From assembly GCA_019096065.1 (NCBI GenBank), contig JAGUCH010000002.1:2244501-2308500 (forward strand): a DNA stretch of 64,000 nt. Reading direction: 5' to 3'. Shown piece by piece: positions 34,621 through 46,400 of this stretch. The translations under genes were made by a program, and so were the position numbers. Below the pieces are notes generated by a model that was given only the letters and a program-made list of their open reading frames with translations, was not told the origin of the DNA and ran no database searches. Position 1 is the first letter of the stretch; each line of letters begins with the position of its first letter. The DNA comes from Paracyclopina nana. Taxonomy: Eukaryota; Arthropoda; Copepoda; Cyclopoida; Cyclopettidae.

Positions 34621-35330
34621 GGCTGGAGAAAGTGCTCAGCAACTGAATTTTGACTCTTGCAGCAAAAGTATAGCTACATTTGAGACAGTATTTCAAAATC
34701 TTTTTCTTATAGCCATAAGCTAAAAACAGTCTATCATATCTCCTCATTCCATAAATTTCCAGGCCCAATTTCAATTGATTATCCTGAAATGGTGTCTTGG
34801 TTATTTTTTTGTCACAATATCTTGATTGCCTCAAAATGGCCAAACTGTTCTTCTTTTTCTCCAAAAATGGACTATATCCAAGAAAAATTTATTTTTAAGG
34901 CAAAATTTCATCTTATTTGTCAATATCTACTACTTTGGGCACTTTTGATAGCCAAGAAGTCATTCAAAAATAAGATGCTGAAAATTGGTCTTGAAATGAG
35001 AATTTGGCCAATTGGTGGAATTTCTAGAGATTGCGGAAATGGCTTTTTATGTGAGTTGGTATTTCTTGTCGAACCCAATATATGTCTGTCCTGGTCTATC
35101 TACGGCCTGTGTGTTCTGATTGTCGATCCAATGATGATCCATGGATTATCTGTAAAAGTAATTGATCCAAGAACGATTTATTTTGTCCATGAGAGGCCAA
35201 TTTGTCGTAGTCTATCCATGGACGATCCATTGTGAATCCAAGGGAAGGAGTCCCAACTGTTCTAATAGATTTTAGTCAGTTCTTGGACCTGGCTGCCCAA
35301 AATTTACCTATGTCATGGTAAATCTAAGTC

Positions 35331-35375
35331 AGCAATGGATTACTTGGATAACCATTATCCAAGTAATCCATTGCT
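35331..35375. repeat. Perfect 21-bp hairpin
   Basis: Arms 35331-35351 and 35355-35375 are exact reverse complements, separated by 3 nt. Confidence 0.85.
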
Positions 35376-35935
35376 CCTCAATTCAGCTATGGTTTCCAAA
35401 GTTAGAAATGGTGACTCAAGTCACTCCTTAAGTGGCTGCACAAGGTGAAGCTTAATAAGGCTTGGCTACCCAAGTCATTCCTAAGTAGTTTGTGTTTAAC
35501 CAAGTCAGCCCAAGCTAGTTAAGTCACAAGTCAGTTAGGTTACACAAATGAGCCCCAACTTAGTATGTTAGAATAATAGAATAGTAGTTGGTCCCTGTCA
35601 TGCTATGTTCTGGGTCAGTCATACCAGTAGGCCATGTTCCTGAAATGTTTTGTTGGTCATGATCTGGGTCCTTCTTTTGGAAGTCAGACTGAAGGCCTAC
35701 CCTTGACATTTTGCTGAAATTGCACAAGAGGCTGTAGGCCTCTGTGCTGAATGTGGTAGTGTTTCTTTTTCCAAAGAGGGGATTTGAAACTTATCCCAAA
35801 AACTCAAAACTGCAATATACATCCTACTTGGATCAACTACTTGTACAGTCCTTGGATCAACAAGAGGGATACTACTTGGATCGATTGTTAGAACACACAC
35901 TCCTTGGATAGACAGGACAGAGATGCATTGGGAAG

Positions 35936-37345
35936 GGAGAGGGGCAGGCCTTTTGCCCACTCTCAATAATATGCTTCAATAACTTTGTTGATAGCAGTTT
36001 GAGTTATGAGGGCCCAGCCTCCCAAAAATAATTAGAGTGGGCGGGTTTTTGATCCGCTCCAACTAATATTTCCTGCCTATTGCTCTTCTTAAAATTTTGT
36101 ATTTTCAAAAAGCACTTAATATCAAACTAGAAACATCACATATACAAAGGAATCATGGTGCCTGATTGGTTTTTGTACAGCTTCTTGTTTCAAACAGGGG
36201 AGCAACACAAGTCACAGTGAAATGTGGAGGGCAGGCCTTTTGCCCACTCCCAATAATGTGCTTCAATCAATTTGTTGATAGTATTGCAGTTTGAGTTATG
36301 AGAGCCCTCCCTCCCAAAAATAATGAGAATGGGCGGGCCTTTGGCCCGCTCTCACTTACACTGCCCGAATATTGCTCTTCTTAAAATGTCCTTGTTGCAA
36401 AAAGCATATAATATCAGAGAAGAAGCATACAAAGGAATCATGGTGGGTCATTGGTTTTTGTTGTTTCCATTTTCAAACAGGGGAGCAATATATGTCACAG
36501 TGAAATGTGGAGGGCGGGTCTTCTTCTGCCCGCTCCCACAAATATTGCCCGAATATTACTGAATAATTTGTTTGGTGTAGGGGCAAACCAAAACATTTGT
36601 TCAACTTTTGCTATGAATGATACTGCAAAGAGTTGGGAAAATTGTGTGATGTTCTGATGGCTCAGTGACAGAGTGTTAGATTGCAATGCAGTCCAATCCA
36701 GGTTCAAATCCCGGTATAGGCAAACATTTTTTGTCTTTTTCTGAATAACAGTTTACTTCCTGGTCGATATCCTGGTGCAGTTTCCTGGCTAAAAACTGGG
36801 GAGTGACATAGGTCACAGGGAAATATGGAGGGCGGGCCTACGGCCCGCCCTCATAAAAAATTGAGTAGGGGCGGGCCTTTTGCCCGCTCCCAATAATATG
36901 CATCAATCAAATTGTATATAGCATTGCTGTTTGTGTTTAATGGGATGAAGGTTTAAATCCCATCTTTGGAAAAACAGTAACTGCCATATTCTGCCCAGAG
37001 GCCTACGGCCACTGGGCAGAATGCGGCCAACATACAAAATTTGCTTGGGGTACAGGCAATCCTAAAAATTTGCTCAACTTCAACTTTTTCATTGATAATG
37101 CTGATCAGAGAAGTAAATTTTATGTGATGCTTTGGTGGCTCAGTGACAGAGTGTCTGATTGCAATGCAGTCAGACCCAGGTTCAAATCCCACAACAGGCA
37201 GTTATTTTTCTGGTTTTTTCTGGATTGCAATTTACTTCCTGGTCGATATCCTGGTTTGGTTTCCTGGTGCAGTTTCCTGGCTAAAAACTGGGGAGTGACA
37301 TAGGTCACAGCGAAATGTGGAGGGCGGGCCTTCGGCCCGCCCTCC
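35936..37345 (+). repeat. Tandem repeat with tRNA-derived SINE-like units and GC palindromes
   Basis: Two tandem units of about 287 bp start near 35936 and 36223. Two longer units contain tRNA-like heads at about 36655-36720 and 37130-37200, with A-box-like GATGGCTCAGTGACAGAGTG and B-box AGGTTCAAATCCC. Both heads are followed by the same body (TTCCTGGTCGATATCCTGG, CTAAAAACTGGGGAGTGACA) and a terminal palindrome of type GGGCGGGCCTTCGGCCCGCC. Diverged palindromes also occur near 36325, 36510 and 36865. The structure is that of a tRNA-derived SINE caught in local duplication. Confidence 0.65.
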
Positions 37346-38175
37346 AATTATTTAAGAGCGCATTTTTCATGCTGATTTTCAAAGTTGCTAAGACTTTTGA
37401 AAATTAAACAATCTGGCTGTTTTTGCTCAAATTTGGCCCCCTTGTGTACGTCCAAGGTGCAGAAGCAGCAGCAGCGGCAGGGTAAGCAGCCAACCATGGA
37501 AATCCCATGACAGATGGACACACCAGTGCCAAAATATAAATTATGAATTGCTTTCTTGAGATATATGGGTAGGGCATCAGTGCCAAATCGTTGCTTTTTG
37601 CCATTCTGACAGATTCTCGGCATGCAATTTTGCAAAAATCAATCAAGTTGCGAAATAGTAGTATAGTAGTTTGCCTACTGCTGCCTTTGTTGACACAGTA
37701 GCCAAAAAAGCCAAAATTGGACGGTCATCTAGCCAATATTTGCTTTTTGAGAGCTTCAATGCAAATCCTGGTGTTTGTTTGGAATTTCAACACTAGCTCG
37801 TTTTTCCCACAGCAATTTTTAAAACGTTGTAATACAATATTAATTATTGACTCGAAAATATGTCTTCCACCAGATCCTATTTCACCTAAGCTCTATGCAC
37901 ATGCTGGCCGCTGTAAAAGGTTCAAAAGTGCCCCCCTTTTATTGCTTTTCCCACTGTGTGGCAAAATTAGTGCACTTTTGCTACTCTGGCAATATACAAA
38001 GTAACTTGACTCTTCCATTTCCCTAATTTCCGCGCGTTTTATTGACCCATTTTCAGTGCTGTAACATGTGCATTATTAGTACATATGCTTTTGAACTTTG
38101 CATTTACGGATCAGCTGTCAATTTCAAGCTTTGATTTGTTTTTGACATCCAGAGCTCGTTGTATTCTATACTCAA

Positions 38176-38322
38176 TGGCTTAGTCTCTTCTGGAGATTTC
38201 ATAGTGACCAAGCCACGGTCATTATCGATTCTTATGTAGTTCCATCGCAACCTACTCAGTACATAAGAAACGATAATGACCGTGGCTTGGTCACTATGAA
38301 ATCTCCAGAAGAGACTAAGCCA
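38176..38322. repeat. Near-perfect inverted repeat, 63-bp arms
   Basis: Arms 38176-38238 and 38260-38322 are reverse complements with a single mismatch, around a 21-nt loop. No tandem structure or ORF. Confidence 0.95.
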
Positions 38323-39671
38323 ATATGTTAGCATCTGGACACAGTGTGGGAAAACCCGGAAAAATCACTCTTTTCCATCTCCTAAACTTACTTATAATAA
38401 CCACATGTTTTTAGTAGTAAATTTGTGTTATTTTTAAGAGGAAATATTTTTTCGAGGGGCTTTCACGTACCAGAAGCCCCACTGTGTTGTTTAGTGATGA
38501 TCGGTGGGGATCAACTCTTTGATCAATGTCCGGGTGCAAAGGATTGAGCATCAGCGACAATTGCCCCAATCAATCAATTGTATTGAGGACACAATTGGCT
38601 CCGATTCCCTATATTGTATCTCTCACTGTTGAGAAAAACACACTGGGCCAACTGTAATTATGCCCGAAGTTTCAGCTTTTCCTCTTTCCCCCACCAATAC
38701 ATAGTTTTTCTTTCACATTTGAAAATTACAGTTTGGCTGTTTGACACTCAATCAATCGCCTCTTTGTGCATTTTGTTGCAACTGATGCCCAAATTATTCA
38801 TTGAGCTGGAAAAGTCAACCAATTTCACTCTTCACTTGGTAATGTTCCATATTCGTGCCAAATGTCAAAGGCCGTGAAAATTGGTTAATTTTCCTCGGAG
38901 CCCCAACCAAATCGAGAAAAAATTGTAGCGTACCAGCACAGCGTGGAAATTCATGCAAATGAAATGCAAAGTCGACTATAATTACACGAAAAATGTCGGT
39001 TTCAAGCCTCAGCTATTGTAGGTCTAGAAAACGTCTTAATAACTGATATAGTTTCTTTTGACAGAAAACCGACAATTTCAAATATGCTCTCTGCAGGGGA
39101 TAATTTCTGGCCCTTAGAATCAAATAAAAAAAAATACATTGGGCCATCTGAATATTTTTATTACATTTATGTAAAGTTATCCACTGTGCATGTATGAGCT
39201 CTGTTGTATACCAGTTTGTGGGAAAAGTGACATATTTTTATTATCATATTCAAAAATCTCGACCACTCTGCCAGCTTGAGATAAGGTGTTGTCAAAACAA
39301 CAACTCCTCAAAAATACTACTCAATTTAGCTATTGAAAAAACTTCTACTCATTTAAGCTTATTTGAACAGGGGACACAAACATCTTGAGAGATTCTTTAA
39401 AATCATGGAGCACAAACAAAGAATCTGAGAAGGCCCAGCACAAATCCATTTCCTATAGAACTGCTGCTGATAATACAACATTCATTTTTTTTTTTGGAAC
39501 ATTGCAGCTCAATTTAACTATTAGAAACAAAATCGATTTTTCACTTCTACTGATACACCTATGTGCCACGCCCAGCCAAAAAAGATCTGTTTTTGGAAAC
39601 AAATGAGGCTTGTGGATAATTTGGAAAATTTAAAAAAATTGAGCGGCTTAAATTCAAGCCTCTTTTGTTAA

Positions 39672-39749
39672 CGTCAGCTGACGCCCGTGCGAGCTAGCAC
39701 GGCGTGACGGCCCGTGACACGTGCGTTTTGTTGGTAAACAAACGCACGT
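39672..39749. repeat. Cluster of three palindromes
   Basis: CGTCAGCTGACG (39672-39683), a CCGTGC...GCACGG stem (39685-39702) and an ACGTGCG...CGCACGT stem (39719-39749) within 80 bp. GC-rich against an AT-rich background. Confidence 0.6.
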
Positions 39750-42700
39750 CTTGCTTTACTAATAAGCATGGGAAAAACACTCATAGCTTCATTCTTGATG
39801 CTAGCATATTTGAATCTGCCTGAAAAGATGCTAATCTGTGTATTTGGGGTTAAAACGTGGAAATTCCTCCCTTCTTTTTTCTTGGTGTGTTCATTAACAA
39901 CAATGCGGCTCTTCTTCATTTGCGCTGCATCATTAAGCAACTCGTGACGAATAACAAGATCTCATTGCTCTAGAACTCACTGTGGCGCACTATGTTCTCA
40001 AATTAAGGGTTTTAACTGCCATGAAGCCCCATTGTGCTCCACATTTTAAGGGGCATGTCTAATTCTCCATTTTATGTTTGTGTGGGAAGATTGACCTAAA
40101 ATTGGCCAAAGATCAATTTTAATGTAGATTCCATGTATTGATAGCAGCATTTTTTCACTTTTTCACCCCTAGTTGTTCTTTGTGGGAATTTTTCCCCCAC
40201 CCATTATAGTAAAGTGTTTTTTCTCTCACGATCGATTCCAGGATGCTTTTTATTGTCAGATCAATCACGAGTCTCTCATATTTCGGGGAGAACCTACATG
40301 GAAATAATTTTCTTTTGGGTGAGCTCACTTTTTGTCTGTCAGTTTTGGGTGATTCATGAGATCATTACACTCATTATGCTGAATGGCTTTGGGTGTCCAT
40401 TTTGTACTTGTAGGCCTGAAACTAAATTAACTCAAAGTGCTGCCTTTTTCAGGTCATCTGCTTTTTGCCTTCTTGTGTGAATATTCTCAAGCTTTTTTTA
40501 GCTCACATTTTTTAAAGCAATCATAATAAAAAATTATCATCAATTGTGCACTTTGTGTCGGTTCATTGGATTTCCTCAAAAGGGGTTTTCAATAAACTAG
40601 CATTATATTGCTTTGTTTGAATTTCCCGCCTCTTTATTCCCTAATAAGCATGCTGAAAATTTCCCTTTTTTTCGGTGTTTGGTCTCGTGAGTTTTATTGC
40701 TTCCTACGTTCATGACATGATAATTATGAGGTAGTCGTGTAAATGCGCAATAAAAATCAGAAAAGTGCGGATTTTTCTTTGTTTAGCCTCATATAAAAAA
40801 GAGAGCCCCAAATGTGTTTGCCGGAAATAGCAGAGTAGTAGGGGAATTGCTTTGTTTTTTCTAGTTTCAGCCCTTGTCACTATGTGCACAGTGGTTAGTT
40901 TTGCATTTTTTGCTCGCATCACCAAAAATTCTGAAGCATTTAAAAAAAATACTTTTGGTTCAAATTCGTTATAATTCACAATATTTTGCTCATATGCGCG
41001 TCTTGAAGGTGAAACGGTCCACTGTGCAGCAGGGGAAATCATTGTTGGTCTCCACAAAATAATTAGAGGGTTGATTGCTCACAACCAAAATAGTAAAAAG
41101 TGTCTTTATGAAATTGCCATTGTCGAACTCTCACATCAATCTTTAAATGTAGTACTGACAAACCCAATTTACTAAATAAATTATCGGCGTCCAAAATCTC
41201 ATCGTAGGCGGTTATTTTTCGAAGCTATGTATGAAATTGAGAAGCATGCCAAGCTTTTATTATTATTGTGTATCGATCAATTTTTGATAACAATAGAAAT
41301 TGTCAAAGGACCAATGCAATATGAGGGACAAAGAAAAATTCGATTCAGGAAAAAAAAGTCGTGAAAATGTGTTTGGTCAATATATAGTGAAACAAATCCT
41401 TCTTGCACTACTGTAGCTTTCATCAATAATGCATTATTCATGTTGCTACTGCTGACATAATTATGGAATAATTTCACCTGTCAGAGCATAGGTATAATTT
41501 GATTATAGTTTATACATTTTGCAAATAGCTTCAGGCCAAAGTACCACATTTTTGGGACATTCTATATGAATATTTGATGGGAAAAGTTTTTGGGGTCAAA
41601 CCATGTAAAAGTTTTGCCTTTTCCAATAACAGCAAATAAAAAGGCAAATATTTAGCTGAAAAGTTGTCTAGAGGAGTTTTTAAAAAGCTTTGGTATTATT
41701 GGCTAGATATTGATTTTGGAAAAGGAAGTTGGCTTGTCTATTTTTGAACCCTGGAGTCACTAATTAAAATCATTAGCTATGGTAAATCTATATAAAGTTG
41801 GCCTACTTTTTTTTCACTGCAAGTCAAAGGCCATTTCATTCATGATCTTTTCTTTTGAGCCATAAATAAGCAGTGTGTAATTTTTGCCATGGCAGGAAAA
41901 AAGAAATGGCTTTGATCTCTGATAGCAGCACAATGTGCACACTGGAGTGGTTTGCATAAATAATGGAGAAATCACGCGAAATCATAATGGTCGTTTTAGG
42001 TGGAAATGCAAGTTGTGTCGAAAACCTTTGTTGCATTTTTACTACCCATTGTTCATCCTGAGGAGAGAGAGTATCTTCTTTTTGAATAGTGGGAGTCTCC
42101 CAAGAAAAGCAGCCTTATAAGGCAAACTGTGATCAAAGGAAGAATTGGCAACATACTTTGCTTTCATAGCATAGAAATGCACATTTGTGCCTTTGAACAT
42201 TCCTCATCAATTTCTTGCAACAATAGGTTTATGGCTCAAAATTATTTTTGCACTGCAAAGCTTGGAATAAGAAGAAAAGCTTGCTTGCAAGCAGGTATTA
42301 GCATGATTTTGTATAATTTGACATGACTAATCCCTGTTGGGTCTTGTGGCATGCCAAAAGAATGTTTACCATGTGAAAAACATGAGCTGCGCTCAATGTG
42401 CCATTCATTTATGCATTTGTCGTCCAAAAACCCCCCTTGGCAACCTGTCAATTGTCCCACCTACCAGAGGGGTGCACACTTTTGCCTGCTTATCTGATCA
42501 CATGTACCATTAATGCCTGCTTGCAGCAGTTAACTTTCATCATTTGTTTTAATGATCAAGTGAACAACAGCCAGCCCATCATGCTATATGCCAAGCATCA
42601 TTAAAAGTCATGAATTCCATGTTTGTGAGACATCAAAAAACTTCCAAATAGTTTTCAAGTTGGCAGAATAGAAGAAGGTCCCCTTTAGAGACTCTTCTCT

Positions 42701-43459
42701 CAATCTCAAACTTGTTTCTTCTTTTGATAGTTCCACTTCAGCTTGATAGATTAGCCAGCATAGATAAAATTCCCCCTTCTTTGTCAGAGAAAATGAGTGT
42801 GTTGTGCTTGGTGTACCTTGCTCAGTTGCCAGAAATGCAAGTAATCAAGAGAGGACACACATTTCTGCCTGTAAATAGTCTGATTAAGCTAATTATCCTT
42901 GCAGAAGCAATTACTGAGCAAAATGGGCGCCGTGATGTCTAGACGCTTCCCAACGGTTTTTCCTTTTGGCGCCATGCTTTCAAAACAAGCTCTTTTTGAC
43001 CAAATCTCATTATAATAATGTGTAATGAGATGTCTCTTTTTTCAATGGTAACCATGACTCATTTTTATCTCCCTCCCCAACATTTTCATTTTTGGTTGTC
43101 TGGCGCAATTTTTCAATCAAATTATTGCTCCTAATAATGAAGTGACATGCCAAGCACAAGATGGTATGGGGAGAGAGGTCTTAATTCACTGCCATGGGGA
43201 ATTTTCATCCTCCCCTTCTGTCTAAAAGTTTACAACTTGTGCAATTAACTGATCCTCTTACATTTTGAACATCTTCGCTGGTTGTTGACCCTTTCAAGCC
43301 ATCTTCCCACCGAGTTCCATTTTTTTCATCCCACCCTCTATTGGCGTGGCGTGGCAAGAGGAATTTATTCCTTGCGTTGTTATGGGAAAAATATTTGAAA
43401 GGGGCTTTCTCTTTTGCATTCCAGGTATTGTTGTTGTACCTCAAGTTTTCCACTCGAAG

Positions 43460-46400
43460 ATGGCGCCACCTTTGCGGCTGTCGTTGTGCTTGGCAATCAC
43501 ACTCAGTGCTATTTGTGTGTCTGGCCAAATTGAGCGCATTAAGGGAGCTCATCCCCCTGTGATTAGCAAATTCGGTGGCCAAGTGGGGAAACAGCATCAC
43601 ATCCCTCTGGCTGAAGGTCCGACTAACCGGTTCTCCATTGAGTGCCACGTGAAGGGAAATCCCGCGCCTACCGTGACATGGTACAAAAATGATGACGTCA
43701 TCGATGAGTCATCGCTCGAGGGAATCTCCATGCCTCGGCCTGAAGTCCTGGAATTCTCGAGTAAGTCTTAACTGTTTTTCGCCCTAATTAGGTGTCCGAG
43801 GCTGGGAGCTGTGCAATGCCGTCTCGGATTACTTGAGCGGGCGCGTAAAATTGGTTTTTCTCGCATTTTTCAATTATGGTGCAATACTTGATTGCTTGCA
43901 CTGCGCCAATTTAGTTGTCGAAGCCGCCACAGATGGCGTTAGATGCCTGGCGCTCTTAAAACCACTTGATTACGTAATGATCTAACCTAAATCTAAATTG
44001 CAATTTTGAGCTTTTTCTGAATCGAATTCCAGAAAATATTGTATCACAGCAAGAAATTTGCCAAAAGGGAAAAAATAACTTCTTTAAGATATTGGTAATG
44101 GCTAAATAATTGTCTATCTGCATTTATGTGAGTGGAATGACACCCTTTTTGCATGGTAAATTGACCACATTTTTTGGATTTTTTGCTTTTTTCGGGTCTG
44201 ACCTACTTCAGTGGTGCTGGAAAGATTGAAATGTAACCATTTATTACTCTGACTATTCACGAAAGAATCAAGAAAAAGCGGAGACTTCTATGAACCCGCT
44301 TCGTACGCCAATATTTGGTGTTCGAGTTTTAGCAGCGCCCCCTCGCGACGCTACTGGGCTTATAACAAAGCTTACTCCAAGCAATCAAGTATTGTTTGTG
44401 CGTCTTTTTGACTTTTAGCCTAACAAAAGACGATTTTGTTGATTAAAGCTAAGACCTTTGCAAAAAATAATGCTATTATGATTTCAGGTCCTGTTATCAG
44501 CGTCCATGAAGGCTACTACCATTGCCAAGCCAATAACACAATGGGCCTCGCCAAGTCCGAAGTGATCTTGGTCAGTCCTCGGAATGTCACCCATGAATCC
44601 TGGATGAGCCCACCCGAATTGAAGGAGCAGCCCGAGGTGGAAATTGTCGAGGTGGAGAATCCGGGCAAAATCACGTGTGTGGCTGATGGAGTGCCAAGGC
44701 CCAAAATTGAGTGGACCTTCAACGGAGACATCCTTGAGGATTTCACTGACAAGGAGACTTTGTCCATCCGCAGCGTCAATCCGAGCCACATTGGCACGTA
44801 CGCTTGCAATGCCTCAAATGTTGCAGGATATGACTACAAAATGGTCTACTTGAACATCCTGACCCAGCCTCCGTTTTTCATTGAGAAGCCCAGGTAAAGT
44901 TTGCTAATTTGCCAATCCTCGCAATTCTTAGATGAAATCCTTTTATTGAAAAGCCCAGAAAAATCCAAAATCTTCCAAGCTAAGAAAACCAGAATTCTTA
45001 GGCTTTGATTAAAAATCTTTATTTTTTAAGGGATCGGACCGTTTCGTTGGGCCAAGAAACGATTTTGAGGTGCGGAGTGAAGGGCTATCCCAAGCCCGAA
45101 ATCCAGTGGTTTTTCGAAGGCTCTCAAATCACCAACGACTCGGACAACTTCCACATTTCCTCCTCTGGAGATTTGACCATTGAGAAAATTTTGGCCTCGT
45201 ACGAGGGCAGCTTCGAGTGTCGCGCCATCAACATTTACGGGCAAAACAGCGCCAACGCCAGCCTCAAAGTGGTCAATACGACCACCATCGATAATGGCCC
45301 CGTGACAAGCGAGGCTCAGGTCAAATCCACCATTAGGATGAATTGCACGGTCCTTTGGGATCCCACCTTTGAGTTGACTGTGCTGTGGAAAAAGGACAAT
45401 GAAGATCTGCGCGTAGATGGGAAACGCATCACAATTGACGCAAATGAACACTACCTCACTCTACACGATTTGACGTTCGCTGACTCTGGTGAGATTTTTT
45501 CGTTTTCAAAGCCATTCTCAGAGCAGTAGATTTTGATGAGTAGAACGTTCAGTTCCCTAAGGCCTGGTTCACCTACGATATTATGTTGATATTTACAAAT
45601 ATCTGGTACTTTCAAAATCATTCTTTAAATTTTTTCTTCGAATTCGGTCTTTTGGCACCAAAAGCCATCCTGCAGCAGTTTCTAAATTATCAGTTTTTCA
45701 GTATTTCGCTCCGATATTTTGACAAAATATCAGATATTATAAGCAGGTGAACCAGGCCTATAACCGCCTAAAGGCCTACGGTTGCGCGAGATCTGCCCAT
45801 TTTTGTTCCACCGTTTATTACATTATATTATTTTTTTATTTGGTAATTTTACCGAGAAACAATGAACACCTCAAGTTTTCGTTCCGATCGGAGCTGGAGT
45901 TTTAGCTGCACCTTTGTAAATTTTTCCCCTAAAAAGTTCAGCTGTTGTTGAGAACGAGATACTCTAGCCAAAATCTACTGCTCTGGCCGTAATTAGCCTT
46001 GCGCTTTAAATACCAACCACGTGGGTGCGCGAACAGCTGATGCATCAAGATTGTTTTCGTTGCGTTTGTTTTTATTAAAAATCATCGCGTGACAGCGTCA
46101 ATTTTGCGGTTTCCTTTGGATTCTATGGAGTCGTTGCCAGTGGGCAAACTAAGTAATTATTCGGGACACTTCAAAAGGGGTCGCTTATATTTTGATTATT
46201 TCCCTAATGCTCCTGAAATTGTGGTATTGATTTTTATTAGTGATATGCCACATATGCTGTTGCGTGTTAAGGCTAAGTTTCATGTACAATTTGCGGCCAA
46301 CTTTCAATTACAAATTCTGAATATTACATTTGGCATTTAAGCTATGCAGCACTACTCTAATTTTAACCTTTGGTATTAATATACAGACTATCTTTGTATC

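Larger units (their letters stand above)
24520..43424. other. About 19 kb without coding exons; possibly mostly the first intron of the Ig-domain gene
   Basis: No exon with family resemblance or good codon structure was found on either strand. Contents: AT-rich sequence (24.5-27 kb), a CpG-rich segment with (GC)n tracts (27.0-27.3 kb), unique AT-rich sequence with many CACTGTG/CACAGTG motifs, minisatellites (33.0-34.6 kb), a perfect 21-bp hairpin (35331-35375), tandem/SINE repeats (35936-37345), a 63-bp-arm hairpin (38176-38322), and clustered palindromes (39672-39749). Confidence 0.5.
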
